DNA of 64,000 nt from Cutaneotrichosporon cavernicola (GCF_030864355.1 NC_083397.1:1364001-1428000); one strand, 5' to 3'. Positions 19,870 to 31,086 are shown, numbered from the stretch's first letter. Notes: generated by a model not told the origin, from the sequence alone. A program made the numbers and translations.

Positions 19870-21673
19870 CTATTCGACAACGACAGTCTGCCCAACTGGC
19901 ACGGTACTGAATGTGTCCTCGCTCACCCCGAGCTTGTTACGAGCCTTGGCCAGGTCAATCGGCGGCATGTTGTAAGCTTCGTCCGACATGATCCACGTTC
20001 CCCAGTGCACGCCGATGCTCTTCTTCGCCCCGAGGTTTAGGGCAATACGTACCGCCCCCTCGGGATCCGTGTGCTGGAGGTGCATGTGCCAGCGGGGCTC
20101 GTACGACCCGATCGGGATGGCCGCGAGGTCGACAGGGCCCAGGACGCGGCCGACCGCCTCGTAAAGGGTGGGCGAGTATCCCGTATCGCCGAGATGAATG
20201 AAAGATCTCGGCTTGTCCGTATCGCTCTTGACGTGGAACGCAGACCAGAGGGTCGCGTTCGTGTCTGCCGGCGAACGGGCGGACCAGTGCTGCTAGTCAG
20301 CTGACCGAAAAGACAAGAGCTGATAACATCTTCGGGCCTCCCAACACTTACCATGACCGGAACAGCTGTGATCGTATACGTCCGGTCCTGCTCCCCCGGC
20401 CGCTGGAGGGTATGCTTGCTCTCCTGCCACCAGTCGAGCTCGGTCACTCGCGTAACTCCCAGATCGCGGAGGAAGTCGCCAGCACCGATCGGGACAACCC
20501 ATTCGCACGAGTCGCCGAGCTCGACGACCGCCTGAGGGTCCAAGTGATCGTAGTGGCTTGGGTTAGCCTCTTCTTAGTTTAACTCACTTGTGCGAGACGA
20601 GCACAAGGTCGACCCGCTTCAGGTCCTCGTACGTGCATGGTGCGGGCCGGATACGTTGCGGTGCCAGGGTTGACGGGATCGTACGGTCCTGTAGTGCGGG
20701 GTCGGTGAGGATCGCGAGCTTGTCCAGTGTGACATAGGACGTCGACTGACCCATCTACTGTCAGAAAAGCGCAGGAGATATGTAGAGGACAGGCAGACAA
20801 GCTGCCGGCCGGCTGAAGCGAGGACAGGCTGACAAGCTGCTGGCCGGTTGAAGCCATGTACGACATTCGCGTGCCGGTACTGTCCCCAGGCGATCACGCT
20901 TCATGTCCCGACAGCAGTCTCAGTGGACCCATGCCCAGCCCTTCGACTCACCCAGGTGATCGTAAACTTGTCCGTGATGTCAATGTCCGCGCCACCGCGG
21001 TGGGTGCGGTGGCGCATTGCCTGTGCCGGGGGAACAGCCTCGCCGTTTGCGTGTCCGTTGGTATGCCCGTTTGCGTGTCCATTGGCGTGTACATTGGCCT
21101 GGACATGCCCGTTAGCATACCCATTGACCTGCGGGTGGCCGTTCTCCGTTCCCTTATCATCGGTCGACACAGGCATATGCACGCTCGCCTCCTTGCCATA
21201 CAGCAGCGCAAAGTTAGGAGTCTCAACGGGCAAGTCCGGAATAGGTCGCTCCTCAGGCAGGTCGCCATCAAAGGAGAAAATCTTGCCATTAATAGTCGAC
21301 AGGATGACCTTCCACCAAGCCCATTCCTACGATCAGCTCCGTCTCCTTGGTTTGTTGACGTACCCAGGCACCCTGTTCTCGCCACTCGACATAGGGGTTC
21401 CAGTACCGACCTGCAAACTGGAGACTCGAGAACCGTTTCTTGATCGCTGCCTTCTCCTCCTCGCTCGCTGGCCCGTCTGTCCCTAACTGGAGGTTCTGGA
21501 GAGTCGCGCCGAGCTCCTTGTTCCGCGAGCGGATGTGCGAGCGTCGAAGCGTGTCCGTGTATGCTGTTGTTAGATGTTAGAGAGTAAGATGATTACGCAC
21601 CATAGTATCCTAACCAGACACCACTCCAGGCGAGCGGGATGACGATGGCCGCGCGCCGCAGCATCCGCAACAT
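19870..21673 (-). CDS. NAPE-hydrolysing phospholipase D-like metallo-hydrolase (FMP30-type)
   Basis: Metallo-beta-lactamase fold enzyme of the NAPE-PLD family, which releases N-acylethanolamines from N-acyl phosphatidylethanolamine; yeast Fmp30 is mitochondrial. Exons, in reading order: 21601-21673, 21364-21563, 20952-21326, 20588-20754, 20352-20556 and 19870-20289; 479 residues. A hydrophobic N-terminal segment ([18 protein letters not shown]) is followed by [18 protein letters not shown]. Metal ligands appear as [27 protein letters not shown] and IGVHWGTW. Where many family members read G-H before the first hydrolase strand, this protein has [19 protein letters not shown]. Exon 3 also carries a lineage-specific insert of NGH/ANGH repeats. 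Confidence 0.87.
21040..21128 (-). repeat. Degenerate NGH-repeat coding segment
   Basis: Imperfect 12-bp units encode ANGH-type tetrapeptides ([20 protein letters not shown] and onward) inside the NAPE-PLD-like protein. Histidines are regularly spaced, so metal binding is conceivable but unproven. Confidence 0.85.
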
Positions 21674-21881
21674 GATGGAGAGTGGAGTGAAAGAAGAAGA
21701 TACTGAGCAGATATGGTGGTGAGCACGTGCCGCGGACTGTGGAGCCAAAAACAAAAATACGGCGGGTGCGACCGGCGACGTCGTCCTTTGCTAATGACGA
21801 CAGTGCGGAAACTCTGCAAGTCTGCAAGCCTGCGACTCTGAAGGCTCTCAAGGAGGGAGATTTAATGTATTGGATGTAGCA

Positions 21882-21904
21882 GCGTCAAGCGTCAAGCGTC
21901 AAGC
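21882..21904. repeat. Short tandem repeat (gcgtcaa)3
   Basis: Three and a third copies of a 7-bp unit in the intergenic region between the NAPE-PLD-like gene and the small membrane protein gene. No function apparent. Confidence 0.9.
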
Positions 21905-22043
21905 ACGACGACCAGAGGCGTGATCATCTCTACGTCTGTTTGTGCACTGCCCAAAGTTGACGCGCTGCGCAGCACCGTCCCTTCCGAACCCAAGTCGCCA
22001 ATCTCAACTTGAACTTGAACTTACCCATCACCCATCCTACAAC

Positions 22044-22292
22044 ATGCGGCCCAATCTCGCCGACGAGCTCGTCCCCGTCCCCCATCCCAGCGAACGGGGT
22101 GGACTCGACGCGCTCGCCACCGCGCTCAGGCGCTCCGCGTCCGTCGCTGTCATCATCGTCTTCCTCCTCGGGACCGTGTTCTATATCATCACCGAGCCGG
22201 AACATGGCACGCGGGCACAGGCGGCACACATGCTTCGTCGGTGGTTATGGGCCGGGGACGAGGTCATCATCGCGATCAAGGCCGATCGGTAG
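22044..22292 (+). CDS. Small single-pass membrane protein, unknown
   Basis: Single-exon open frame of 82 codons. An N-terminal polar region (RPNLADELVPVPHPSERGG) is followed by LRRSA, a clear membrane segment (SVAVIIVFLLGTVFYIIT) and a basic, tryptophan-containing tail (LRRWLWAGDEVI). The ATG follows a pyrimidine-rich leader containing aacttgaacttgaactt, a string also found just before SDHAF4 (near 15279). It lies between a divergent gene and the convergent mL46 gene, in space otherwise empty. I do not recognise the family. It could be a small mitochondrial or ER membrane protein, or a chance ORF. Confidence 0.4.
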   Translation: MRPNLADELVPVPHPSERGGLDALATALRRSASVAVIIVFLLGTVFYIITEPEHGTRAQAAHMLRRWLWAGDEVIIAIKADR

Positions 22293-22690
22293 TGCGGGCA
22301 CTGAAGACGTAGCCGGTGCCACCTCCACACGTGAACCCCTCGGCGGGCAAGTAGTTCCGACGCCGGCCCACTGGTCTTCTGCAACGCGCCGCCCAGAACT
22401 TTGAACACGATGGAGAGGAGGCTCCACCTCGCTGTGCATCACGCTACCCCCGCCCACAGCACAGGGCAGGACGACCGAGCGGTGGTCTGACGCGAGACGC
22501 ACGTTCCACACGGCTCATGCCCGATCAACAGTCACCTCGCTGAAGCCTTTGCTCCCACCGCACACAACGCGCGTTGAAGCCCATGTACCTTTGTCATTAG
22601 AGCCTCGGCCCCTCGTCATGCCCGCCTCTCCATGGTTCCTCCTAGCCGCCATCCGCCTGTGCAACGGTGATATGCATATGCTGTAGAGCT

Positions 22691-23592
22691 CTACTCCTCC
22701 TGGCTGCCGACGCCAAACATGCCCTTGACGCTGTCCCAGAGCTTGTCGTCGCCCTGTTTCCGCAGCCGCTCCTCGACCTCGCCACGCGTGAGCCACGCCC
22801 AGTTCGAGTAGCCCGACTCCTTCGTCGGCTGCGGCTCGCCCGCGAGGATGTGCGAGCGGAGGAAGAAGTTCTGATGTCAGCTGTGAGAACATGCATATGT
22901 GCCTCTCCGTTAAACGCCTGCCACTTGAACTCACCCTCTCCTCGCCGCTGCGCACAAGGCCAACGGGCTTGCGCGTTACGAGCCAAGTGTCCATGCCGTT
23001 CCCGTTAAGCTGCCCCTTGACGCCCGTAACACGTGCAGTGACGGCCTCGTCGAGTCCCTCGCCACTCTGCACTGACGTGCTAGGGAACGTCCACTTGCCC
23101 TTGGACTGGACGAGGCAGAACACCTCCTCTTCGGGGAAACGCTCGAGGGAACGCTCGCCGCGCGCTGCGTCCTCCTTCTCCCAGTGGTCTCGCGACTTCT
23201 CCTCGATCGGTGGCTCGGGCTGCACCTCGCCAAGCTCGGGCTTTGGTCCTGCGACCTTGGCGCCGTAGTACTTGTCATCCACGACGTGCTGCGACTCGAG
23301 GAAACGCCGCAGCGCAAGCGAGCCAGGCTTGAAGTAAAAGTCGGTTGGGACGGGGTTGGACAATGCGTGACGCAGCTTGGACTGATACTCGTAGTAAGCC
23401 TGGGCGAGGGGCTTGGCCGTCGGCGTCAGGAGGGCATGCCGGGACAGGAGGACCGAGGCGGTGATGGGGGGAGGGGCAGCGGTCGTCGTCGCAAGACCCC
23501 TGCGGAGAACTACAGTCAGCAAAAAGCACACAGAGTAGGACCACGACAAGCCCACCTTGCCTGGAAGGTCCTGATCTGGACGTAGCGAACAT
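22691..23592 (-). CDS. MRPL17: Mitochondrial large ribosomal subunit protein mL46 (MRPL17)
   Basis: Mitoribosomal large-subunit protein with a degenerate Nudix-like fold. Exons, in reading order: 23556-23592, 22935-23509 and 22691-22870; 263 residues. The short first exon provides a basic presequence (MFATSRSGPSRQ) joined to VLRRGLATTTAAP. Typical mL46 segments are ASVLLSRHALLTPTAKPLAQ, YYEYQSKLRHALS, DFYFKPGSLALRRF, then the Nudix-like core (KGKWTFPSTSVQSGEGLDEA). The last exon encodes NFFLRSHILAGEPQPTKESG and YSNWAWLTRGEVEERL, which is characteristic. Intron 1 has an atypical GTGGGC donor but phase and family fit. Confidence 0.9.
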
Positions 23593-24332
23593 GGTGACGC
23601 GGAGTGAGACTGCACCTGGTTGCGAAATGATCTCCGAGGTCAAGATGGACGTTGGACCTTGTACTTTTGCCCTCGGAGACGGGAGCTTTTGGGGAAAGGC
23701 CAAGTGGAGGAATAAGTAATGTTTATGTAATACCACGTTATTCGCCACCAAAGATTTAGAGAGTGTTTGTGAAGTACAAGTAGATACAAACTTGTAACTT
23801 GTACACCTTGAGAAATCACATCACATTCTGGTCATCGCCATTCACATCTTACCCCATCCCCTTCGACCTATTCACCATCGTCTTAAGCCGCGCCTTGCAA
23901 AGGGGAAGTGAAGTGCTACGGTCGTTGGCTTCCCAAGTCGTGAAACCGCCTACCTTCCCCTCCCCAACAATTGACAACCCCGACTTGGTCGCCCTCCAGC
24001 GTTTCCCTCGCACACCAACCCCGGCGCGGCAGGTGGACGACTTGGCTACCAACCTCTCAGAATTTGAGAGCAGCGAATCTCGGATCCCCAGTTGCAAGCC
24101 TATCCAACCACTCTTGTTCGATCCCGATCACGAACCCCTCCCCCACGCTTTCCCGCTCCAGTTCTCAGACAAGGAGAAGAGACCAAGCCAGCGAGCATTG
24201 TACAAGGCCAGACCCCGGAAACTGGCTCAGACCGTATTAATCCAGATTGATCCAAAGACCAAGCAGGTCATTCGTTCACGCGCGTTACTCAACACCAACC
24301 CCGAACCGCTGTCACCTCTTCACCTGACCAAG
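23593..24332. other. Divergent region mL46 / RRP6 with ATG-less open frame
   Basis: 740 bp between two divergent starts. The RRP6 reading frame stays open from about 23799 to 24332 but has no ATG, so it is either 5' UTR or coding through an unseen upstream exon or a non-AUG start. No other gene seen. Confidence 0.5.
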
Positions 24333-27242
24333 ATGGCGCCCAAGGAGGAGACCCAGGCCAATGCGTCGGGGACATACATACCGTCCGAGTTTGCGGCGTT
24401 CGTCGAGACGATGACAAAAGCGCTCGAGGCTGGGACTTCCCACGCCGCGCAGTTCCCAGACAAGTCGGACTTGATGTTCCACCGCACTCTGGACCGCAAG
24501 TTTGCCAAGGGACTCGACGCGTCTGGCGAGCGTGTTCTCAAGCTCGCTGATAGTATCCTTCAGCTCACCGTCGACGGTCAACCGAAATCCAACAACGCGA
24601 CGCGCATCAAGCCTCGGCGCAAGCTGGCTGATGAGGACGACGTGGTTGACAGCTTCCAGTCGACGGTCGTTGACCACGTCGACGCCCTACTCGAAGACGC
24701 GGACACGTACATCGACGACGCCAGCGGGGCGCGGAAGAAAGCGGCGATCGACGTCAAGCCCAACGCCCACGTGATGAAGAACGTGAGTCACCCAGAGGTC
24801 ATTGCTGACATGTAGCTACCCGGTCCGGCCCGTGGCGGCGTGCTCGCCCACAACCTGCGCATGAACCATGGCATTGAGAAGCCTCAGCTCTTGTTTTCGG
24901 ATCCCGTTGACAACTCACCCGATCGCCCGATGTGGATGCCGACTCTCCCGGAGAAGCTGCACGCCATGGTACCCATGGACTTCATCGCGGCATCTGACGA
25001 GGACGAGCCTTTCGTCGACGACGGTACGCCCAGTGCGCGCGCCCGTTACCAGAGGCGCGTTAAGGCCCGTCAGCATCCGTATTACTTTGAGACTCGCCAT
25101 CTCCCCTACCCGACCTCGATGTTCATGGAGCGCGAACCAGCCATGCCCAAGTCGTTCGAAGATACGCCCTTCGAGTTTGTCGACACGCCTGAACGCCTCG
25201 CGGCACTCACGGAGGTTCTTCTTCAAGCCAAGGAGATTGCAGTCGATCTTGAGCACCACAACACTCGCTCGTATTACGGTTTCACCTGCCTGATGCAGAT
25301 TAGCACCCGCGAGCAGGACTGGGTTGTGGACACCCTTGCCTTACGTTCCGAGCTCCGAGAGCACAAGCTGGGTGGTGTCATGGCTGACCCCTCCGTCATC
25401 AAGGTGTTCCACGGCGCTGACTCGGACATTGTCTGGCTCCAGCAGGACTTTGACATCTACGTTGTCAACCTGTTCGACACTTTCCATGCCGCCAAGACGC
25501 TCGACTTCCCCAAAATGTCGCTCGGCAGCCTCCTCGAGCTCTATTGCGACTTCCAGGCCGACAAAAAGTACCAACTGGCTGACTGGCGCATTCGCCCGTT
25601 GCCGAAAGAGATGCTGTTTTACGCGCGCGCCGATACCCACTTCCTCCTCTATGTCTACGACCGCCTCCGCAACGCGCTCATCGCGCGCTCGTCACGAACA
25701 CCGTCGCCTGCGGTCGAGGGTGCAGACGGACCAGATGGGGCTAGCGGAACATCCACTCCCAAACCTAACCCCCAGACAGGCATCCGGCGCGTCCTCGACC
25801 TCTCTGCAGAGACTGCCCTCAGGCTCTATAGCCGAGAAACCTACAATGCAGAGACGGGCGCTGGAGTGCTTGGGTGGCAGAACATGGCGAGGAAGCTCGG
25901 CAAGAAGGACGCGATCAAGCAGAAGCCTGGATACGTCTTGAAGCGCCTTCACCGCTGGCGTGACGACCTCGCGCGTGAGCTTGATGAAAGCCCTCAGTGA
26001 GTGCCATCCTGCCACAAGGCTCATCCCAGCTATGTCCTCCCTGCCCACACCGTCATACATCTTGCTCAGTCGCCACCATCCCGGCCAGAGGTGCTGTCTC
26101 GTGTTCTCGGCAAGCACGCTCCCAACCTCCTGCCCCGTGCTGACGAGATCCTTGGCGTCATTGCGGCTGGTGTTCTGGATTTCCATCTCGCATTAAAGGA
26201 CTCGCCCAACGAGGCCCAGCCTGTGCCTTGTGTCGAAGACATCCAGCCTCTGCCTGCAGGCAAGCACCCGATCCTGCAGAAGCACTCGGGTTCCACTCGT
26301 CTCTCGACGGCGGCTACCGAGTTCAAGCCCGCAACTCCACAAGCGCCTGCACCCAAGCGACTGAAGCCCCACACCACCGTCGACGTCTGGGCTAACCTCA
26401 CGGGAGGCAAGAAGCCAGTTGCCGCGAAGCAGAAACCGGTGTCAGCTCTGTTCGGCAAGACGCTTCAGACGACGGCATCTCCGCTACCGGCTGCCACATC
26501 CACTTCAGCGTCGTCTTCGCTTTTTGGGCATACCCTCGCACCCAAGACATCCTCGGCGAGTACCAGCCGCCAACAGTCACCTGGGTTTGCCTCTGTGCAG
26601 TCTATGATCCATTCCGGTCTGGAAAAGGCACCGGTCGAGGTTTCCACAATCGAATCCGCGGCGTTCAACCAAGCTACTGAACCCGAAACGGTCGCGTTTG
26701 TGCCGGCGGGAGAACGGAAAATTCCCAAGGCCGAACCGACCTCCACCTCGGCTTCCATTGGCAAAGGTAAGGGCAAGGCTGTAACAGTCACGGATGATGC
26801 TGTTCCCACAGAGGCAGCGCCAAAAGCTGGTCCTACTGTTGATTCGGACGGAGTAGTTGATGTGCGCAAGAAGAATCGCAGGAAGGACAAGGTCAAGGCG
26901 GCGTCCTTGTCTGCCCCTGAATCAGCCGAGGGTTCCCCTGCACCTGTGAAGAAGTCGAAGAAGAAGATCAAGGCGACCGATATCCCTGCCTTTGATTACG
27001 CTGCCGAGGGCAACCTGCTGGACGAGCCAGCTCCATCGTCCGAGTTCAAGGCTTCGAGGAAGACGAAGAAGAAGGACAAGCCCAAGGACAAGCCTAAGGC
27101 TAAGAAGGAGGGTAAGTCTTGTCCACGGAATGTTTACATGTTTGCTGATGGGTTAGCGTCATCCACCTCGGCTAATCGTCGGCCTCTTTCGAATCACAGC
27201 GAGCCAAAGAGCGGCAACAAGTCTGGCACATTTATGAGTTGA
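24333..27242 (+). CDS. RRP6: Nuclear exosome 3'-5' exoribonuclease RRP6 (EXOSC10)
   Basis: RNase D-type catalytic subunit of the nuclear exosome, used in rRNA and snoRNA maturation and RNA decay. Exons 24333-24782, 24816-25996, 26030-27111 and 27157-27242; 932 residues. Domains in order: N-terminal PMC2NT region (about residues 15-130, partner Rrp47), DEDD-Y exonuclease (EIAVDLEHHNTRSYYGFTCL with Asp-x-Glu; VFHGADSDIVWLQQDF; YARADTHFLLYVYDRL with Tyr/Asp), HRDC (about 560-640, SYVLPAHTVIHLA-type region), and a basic, disordered tail ending KSGNKSGTFMS. The tail intron 27112-27156 is 45 nt and open in frame, so retention would also give a protein. Start 24333 is the first ATG; the same frame remains open for 178 codons upstream without an ATG. 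Confidence 0.95.
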
Positions 27243-27899
27243 GAGTTCAGCCTACACCTTGACTATAGATCCCGCTACACAGTTGGCAACCCACAGCCCA
27301 CAGCATCCATAGAGAACCATGCATATCATCGACTCTAGCAGCCGCCACGCGAGGGTGAGGTATCCGTTCGCCCGAGTTTTTCCGCTATGCACTGGGCCTA
27401 GGGCGTTGAGATAGCGAGTTGGGCAATGACAATGAATTGGTTCCGTGTGTAAGGTAGTGTTTGAGGGCAACTAGGAATTGAATGGTACGGGAGGGTGGCG
27501 GCGAAGGAGGAGCATGAGCTGTTCGCAACAGCTGCGGGCTCCTGGCTGTGGCGGGCCGCAGGGTTGAAGGGGGGGGGGGGGGGGGCCAAGAGAACAAGGA
27601 CAAGACGGGCAGACGGGCAACAAGACAGATACAGAGGCGGGATTGTTGGGATTACTCCGATTCATGACTACATTGAATTGCGGGGTGGTGCGGGGGGGGA
27701 GGGGAGAGGGGAGAAGGGAGAATGGGGAGGGAGGGTTCGGTCGGCAGTACCTAACACCTCCACTGTTCCAGTCCACCTATGCCCAAGACAACATTCACCT
27801 TCCTCCCCATCCTCATCCTCTCTTACTACTCCTATTCATTCGTCCCCATCTCTCCTCTCTCACCATCACCATTATCCAATCCCCTCCGACCACTTCACA
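27243..27899. other. Intergenic region RRP6 / Zn2Cys6 factor
   Basis: 657 bp containing a run of 17 G at 27569-27585 and a G-rich stretch at about 27688-27735, followed by a pyrimidine-rich leader before the ATG at 27900. Apparent ORFs are composition artefacts. Confidence 0.6.
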
Positions 27900-30302
27900 A
27901 TGGCGACAGAGGACGACGCCATCGTCGAGAACGCCCTCCAACACCTCGGCAGTGTAGCCGAGCGGCTCGATCATTATGTTTCCCCAGCCGAGGGTCAGCC
28001 GCCAGCGTCCCCCAGCTACACCTCCATCGGCTCCAAGGCATCTGGATCTCCCATAATGCCCAGGAAGCGCGTCAAAGGCCACGAGGGCGATAGCGAGGGC
28101 AAGAAGCCCAAGAAGACGCGCCAGACTCGTGAGTTATACGGAATCCATGACCGGCACGAGCACCCGAATGTGGACATGACTGACGCCAGAATCTTGCGAC
28201 GGTATGTCACTCATTCAGCGGCCCACAGGCGCCACACCTTGACAATATAAATACTGATGCGCCGTTAGCATGTCGTGCACGCAAGTGAGTTGCGTATCGA
28301 TGCATGCGCTGACAGCCAGGGTCAAATGTGACAGGCCACCACCCGGCTCCGCAGGTGTCAGCCACGCGCCGACAAAGGATGTGTGCACCCACTGCCGCCA
28401 GCTGGGCATGGCTTGTGAGCTAGTTCACGACCGACTTGGCTGACTGCAGGCACGTTCGAGTACAAGCCCAAGAAGCGGGGACCGCCCAACATGTGCGCGA
28501 GAGTGTGGCGGGGCTGACTTGCTGATTTTAGGTACCTCAAGCGCATGCAGGCGCTCAACCACAAGGACGAACGGCCCATGTACTCGCCAACGTACGGAAA
28601 TGGGCGACGGGAAGACGAGATGTTGGCAGGTCCAGGGCCGGGAACACTCGCGAGCCAGGACGCACTGCGCGTTGGGAGACGCGACGGAGACGACTGGGCT
28701 AGTCTGGGGCGTGGGTTCACAGCCCAAGATCAACGCGACCTCCTCCTCACAGGACGAGGCAACGGGTACTCGCTGTCACCTAGCTTCCTATCACCGTTGG
28801 ACTCGCCAGACGATCGCGCACTGTACCCAGCGCGGAATCCACCACAACCTCTTCGAGATCCACAGGCCACACCGGCTGTCAACCCCATCGACGCGGTTCT
28901 ACCACGGCACATCCTGTACGGCATCATCGACGTGTATTTCGACTACATCTACTGCCTCATCCCATGCGTCCACAAGCCGTCATTTATGCGCGACCTAGAC
29001 GCGCGCCGCGAGGAGCAGCCGGACCAGGAGGAGTTTGTCGCGCTAGTCTTTGCGATCGTGGAGACGACACTCATGCAGATGCCGCGCCTGATTGTCGGCA
29101 TGCCAAAGGAAGACACGCTGGTGCTCTTTGAAGACGCGAACGCTCTCGTCAAGCAGTACCTCGACCGCGAGTTCACCAACCTTACCGTCACTCGCTGCAT
29201 CATCTATTACCTCCACACAGTCGCGCACAACCACCTCCCAAACAAGATGCCCAACTCGATCAACAATGGCGCAAACTTCCTGCTCTCGTTGAAGCTGCGG
29301 TTACATGAGGAAGCAGGCTACAAGGACCTCAATCCCATCGAGCGGGAGCTGCGCAAGCGCATCTTCTGGCTCCAGTACGGCGCGGACAAGACGCTTGCCG
29401 CCTTGGATATGCGGATCTCAATATTCCATGAGATAGACTGTGGCGACGTCACCCTCCCTTCGCCTCTGGACGACGAATACCTCACTGAACAGGCCTATCT
29501 CGAACAGCCCGAGGGCGAGACGCCCTTGCTCGCGGGGTTCTATTATATCTCCAAGCTGTTCCGCCTCCTCGGGCAAGTGCTGGACAAGCGGAAGCACGAC
29601 CGCGTCAAACCTCCCCAGGGCCTGATGTTGCAGATGCGCATCAACGAGATTGACACGATTCTTCACCAAGTCCTGACGCTCATGGACAACAGTCCAGAAG
29701 CGCTGCGCTTGGACATGGGGGGTTCCCCAAGCGCAAGAATGCAGCGCGTCGAGGAGCGGTGGGACGCACACGTCAACGCCGACATTAGCCAACTTCTTCG
29801 CGATCCTGGCCGTGCTCGCCACGCAAGCAAGGACACGTTCCTCGTCCAGCAGGCCAACATCTACGTCACCCAACAGATGGTCCGTTACATCATCCTCCAG
29901 TATTCGGAGGATCTGGCTGCGCTGCATGACAAGGAGCTCGCGCAGGACGAGCCACCGGGCAGCGGTACGTTTAGCCTGCCCACCCGCCGACCCGTATTCA
30001 CCGAGACGGAGAAGGACACGATTGTCAGCGACTTGCTCGTTATTCTCTCCAAGATCCCACTCGAGGTTATTGCCATCAACACGGTCTCACTCGTCGCAAA
30101 AGTGCGCTACGTCGCTAGCACGCTGCTCGACGCACTGCAAAGTGAACCGCCTGATCCGAGTGACATCCCGCAGCTCATGCGTTCGTCGCAACGCGCAGCG
30201 CGTGCACAGGGATATCTGTGGGACTTTTTGCGCATCCTCACCGACATTGAGAACCTGTTCAATCTGGCAGACAGCTCAAACTTTGTAGGCACAATGGACT
30301 AG
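27900..30302 (+). CDS. Zn2Cys6 fungal-specific transcription factor
   Basis: DNA-binding regulator of the Gal4-type zinc cluster class, nuclear. Exons 27900-28128, 28190-28201, 28269-28284, 28320-28414, 28450-28492 and 28532-30302 give 721 residues. The cluster reads SCDACRARKVKCDRPP, then 18 linker residues in total, then CTHCRQLGMAC, followed by the basic linker TFEYKPKKRGPPNMYLKRMQ. It is spread over five exons, two of them 12 and 16 nt long. The C-terminal half is a fungal TF middle-homology domain (LYGIIDVYFDYIYCLIPCVH, FLLSLKLRLHEEAGYKDL, ERELRKRIFWLQYGADKTLA). The PKKRGPPN linker resembles that of sugar-responsive regulators, but I cannot assign a pathway. The linker between the third and fourth cysteines is unusually long. 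Confidence 0.9.
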
Positions 30303-30374
30303 ACAACCTGTAGCGTAGCAAGCAGCATGGATACAGTAGTACATCGTACAAGTACAATCTAAGGCATCGCTCGG

Positions 30375-31086
30375 TTAGCGCCGGAACAGCGGCTTGCGCG
30401 CCCGCAGACCCGTCGACGAGCGCTGGGCGCCAATCCCACTCGGTGCGCTCAACAGGCCCTGTTCCTGCAGCCGCACCCGCGCCATCTGGAGGTGATACGG
30501 CTGCAAAGGGCCGGTTGGATGCGCAGTGTGCGGCTGGATCTCGCGCGCGATCTCGACGACGTCCGCAACGAAGATCTTGAGCAAGCCGGCCAGCACGGGT
30601 TGGATGTTCTTCGGCACATGCTGGTCGTACATATCGCGATTGAGCTGGTGTCAGCCAACTCTACCACGGGCTTACCTTATTGACAGCCGCTCGCGGGATG
30701 ACAGTCCCGCGGAAAGCATCGAAACGCCGGCCCTGCTCCTCGTCAAGTACGCCGCGCAGAAGTCTGAGTGTAAGCCAAGTCCTTCCTGCTCTTGCTTGCA
30801 TCCAGCCTACTCACAACGTCTCGTCACGCCGCCGCTTAGCAGCCTGCTTGACATCCACGGCCACCTGTCCGGCAATATCCTCATCCTCATCCTCCTCAGC
30901 GTCGTCCTCCCTCCGCGCCGTCTCCCCAGCAGCGACCAGATCTTCAGCCGAGACTTCGAGCTCGGCGTCGCTGTCCAGATCCTTGTCCTTATCATCCTTC
31001 TTATCCTTCTTCGGCCTCTTGCGTTTCTTCTCCTTTCGCGGACTCTTGACCGGAATGGCCGAGCCGGAAGGAAGCGCGAGGGCCAT
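30375..31086 (-). CDS. TAF11: TFIID subunit 11 (TAF11)
   Basis: Histone-fold TFIID subunit that pairs with TAF13. Exons, in reading order: 30815-31086, 30676-30763 and 30375-30644; 209 residues. The N-terminal third is highly charged (lysine tract then acidic tract). The fold begins LDEEQGRRFDAFRGTVIPRA and continues with AAVNKLNRDMYDQHVPKNIQ, VLAGLLKIFVADVVEIAREI and GPLQPYHLQMARVRLQEQG, matching TAF11 helices and the conserved GPLQPxH. The stop codons of this gene and the upstream transcription factor are 72 bp apart and convergent; its start is 164 bp from the divergent RDH54 start. Confidence 0.88.

Noticed and set aside
24333..27242. Reading RRP6 as two genes, the second starting at 24840 or 26001
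   Set aside because: Short introns with perfect phase join the parts and the HRDC domain spans the second junction.
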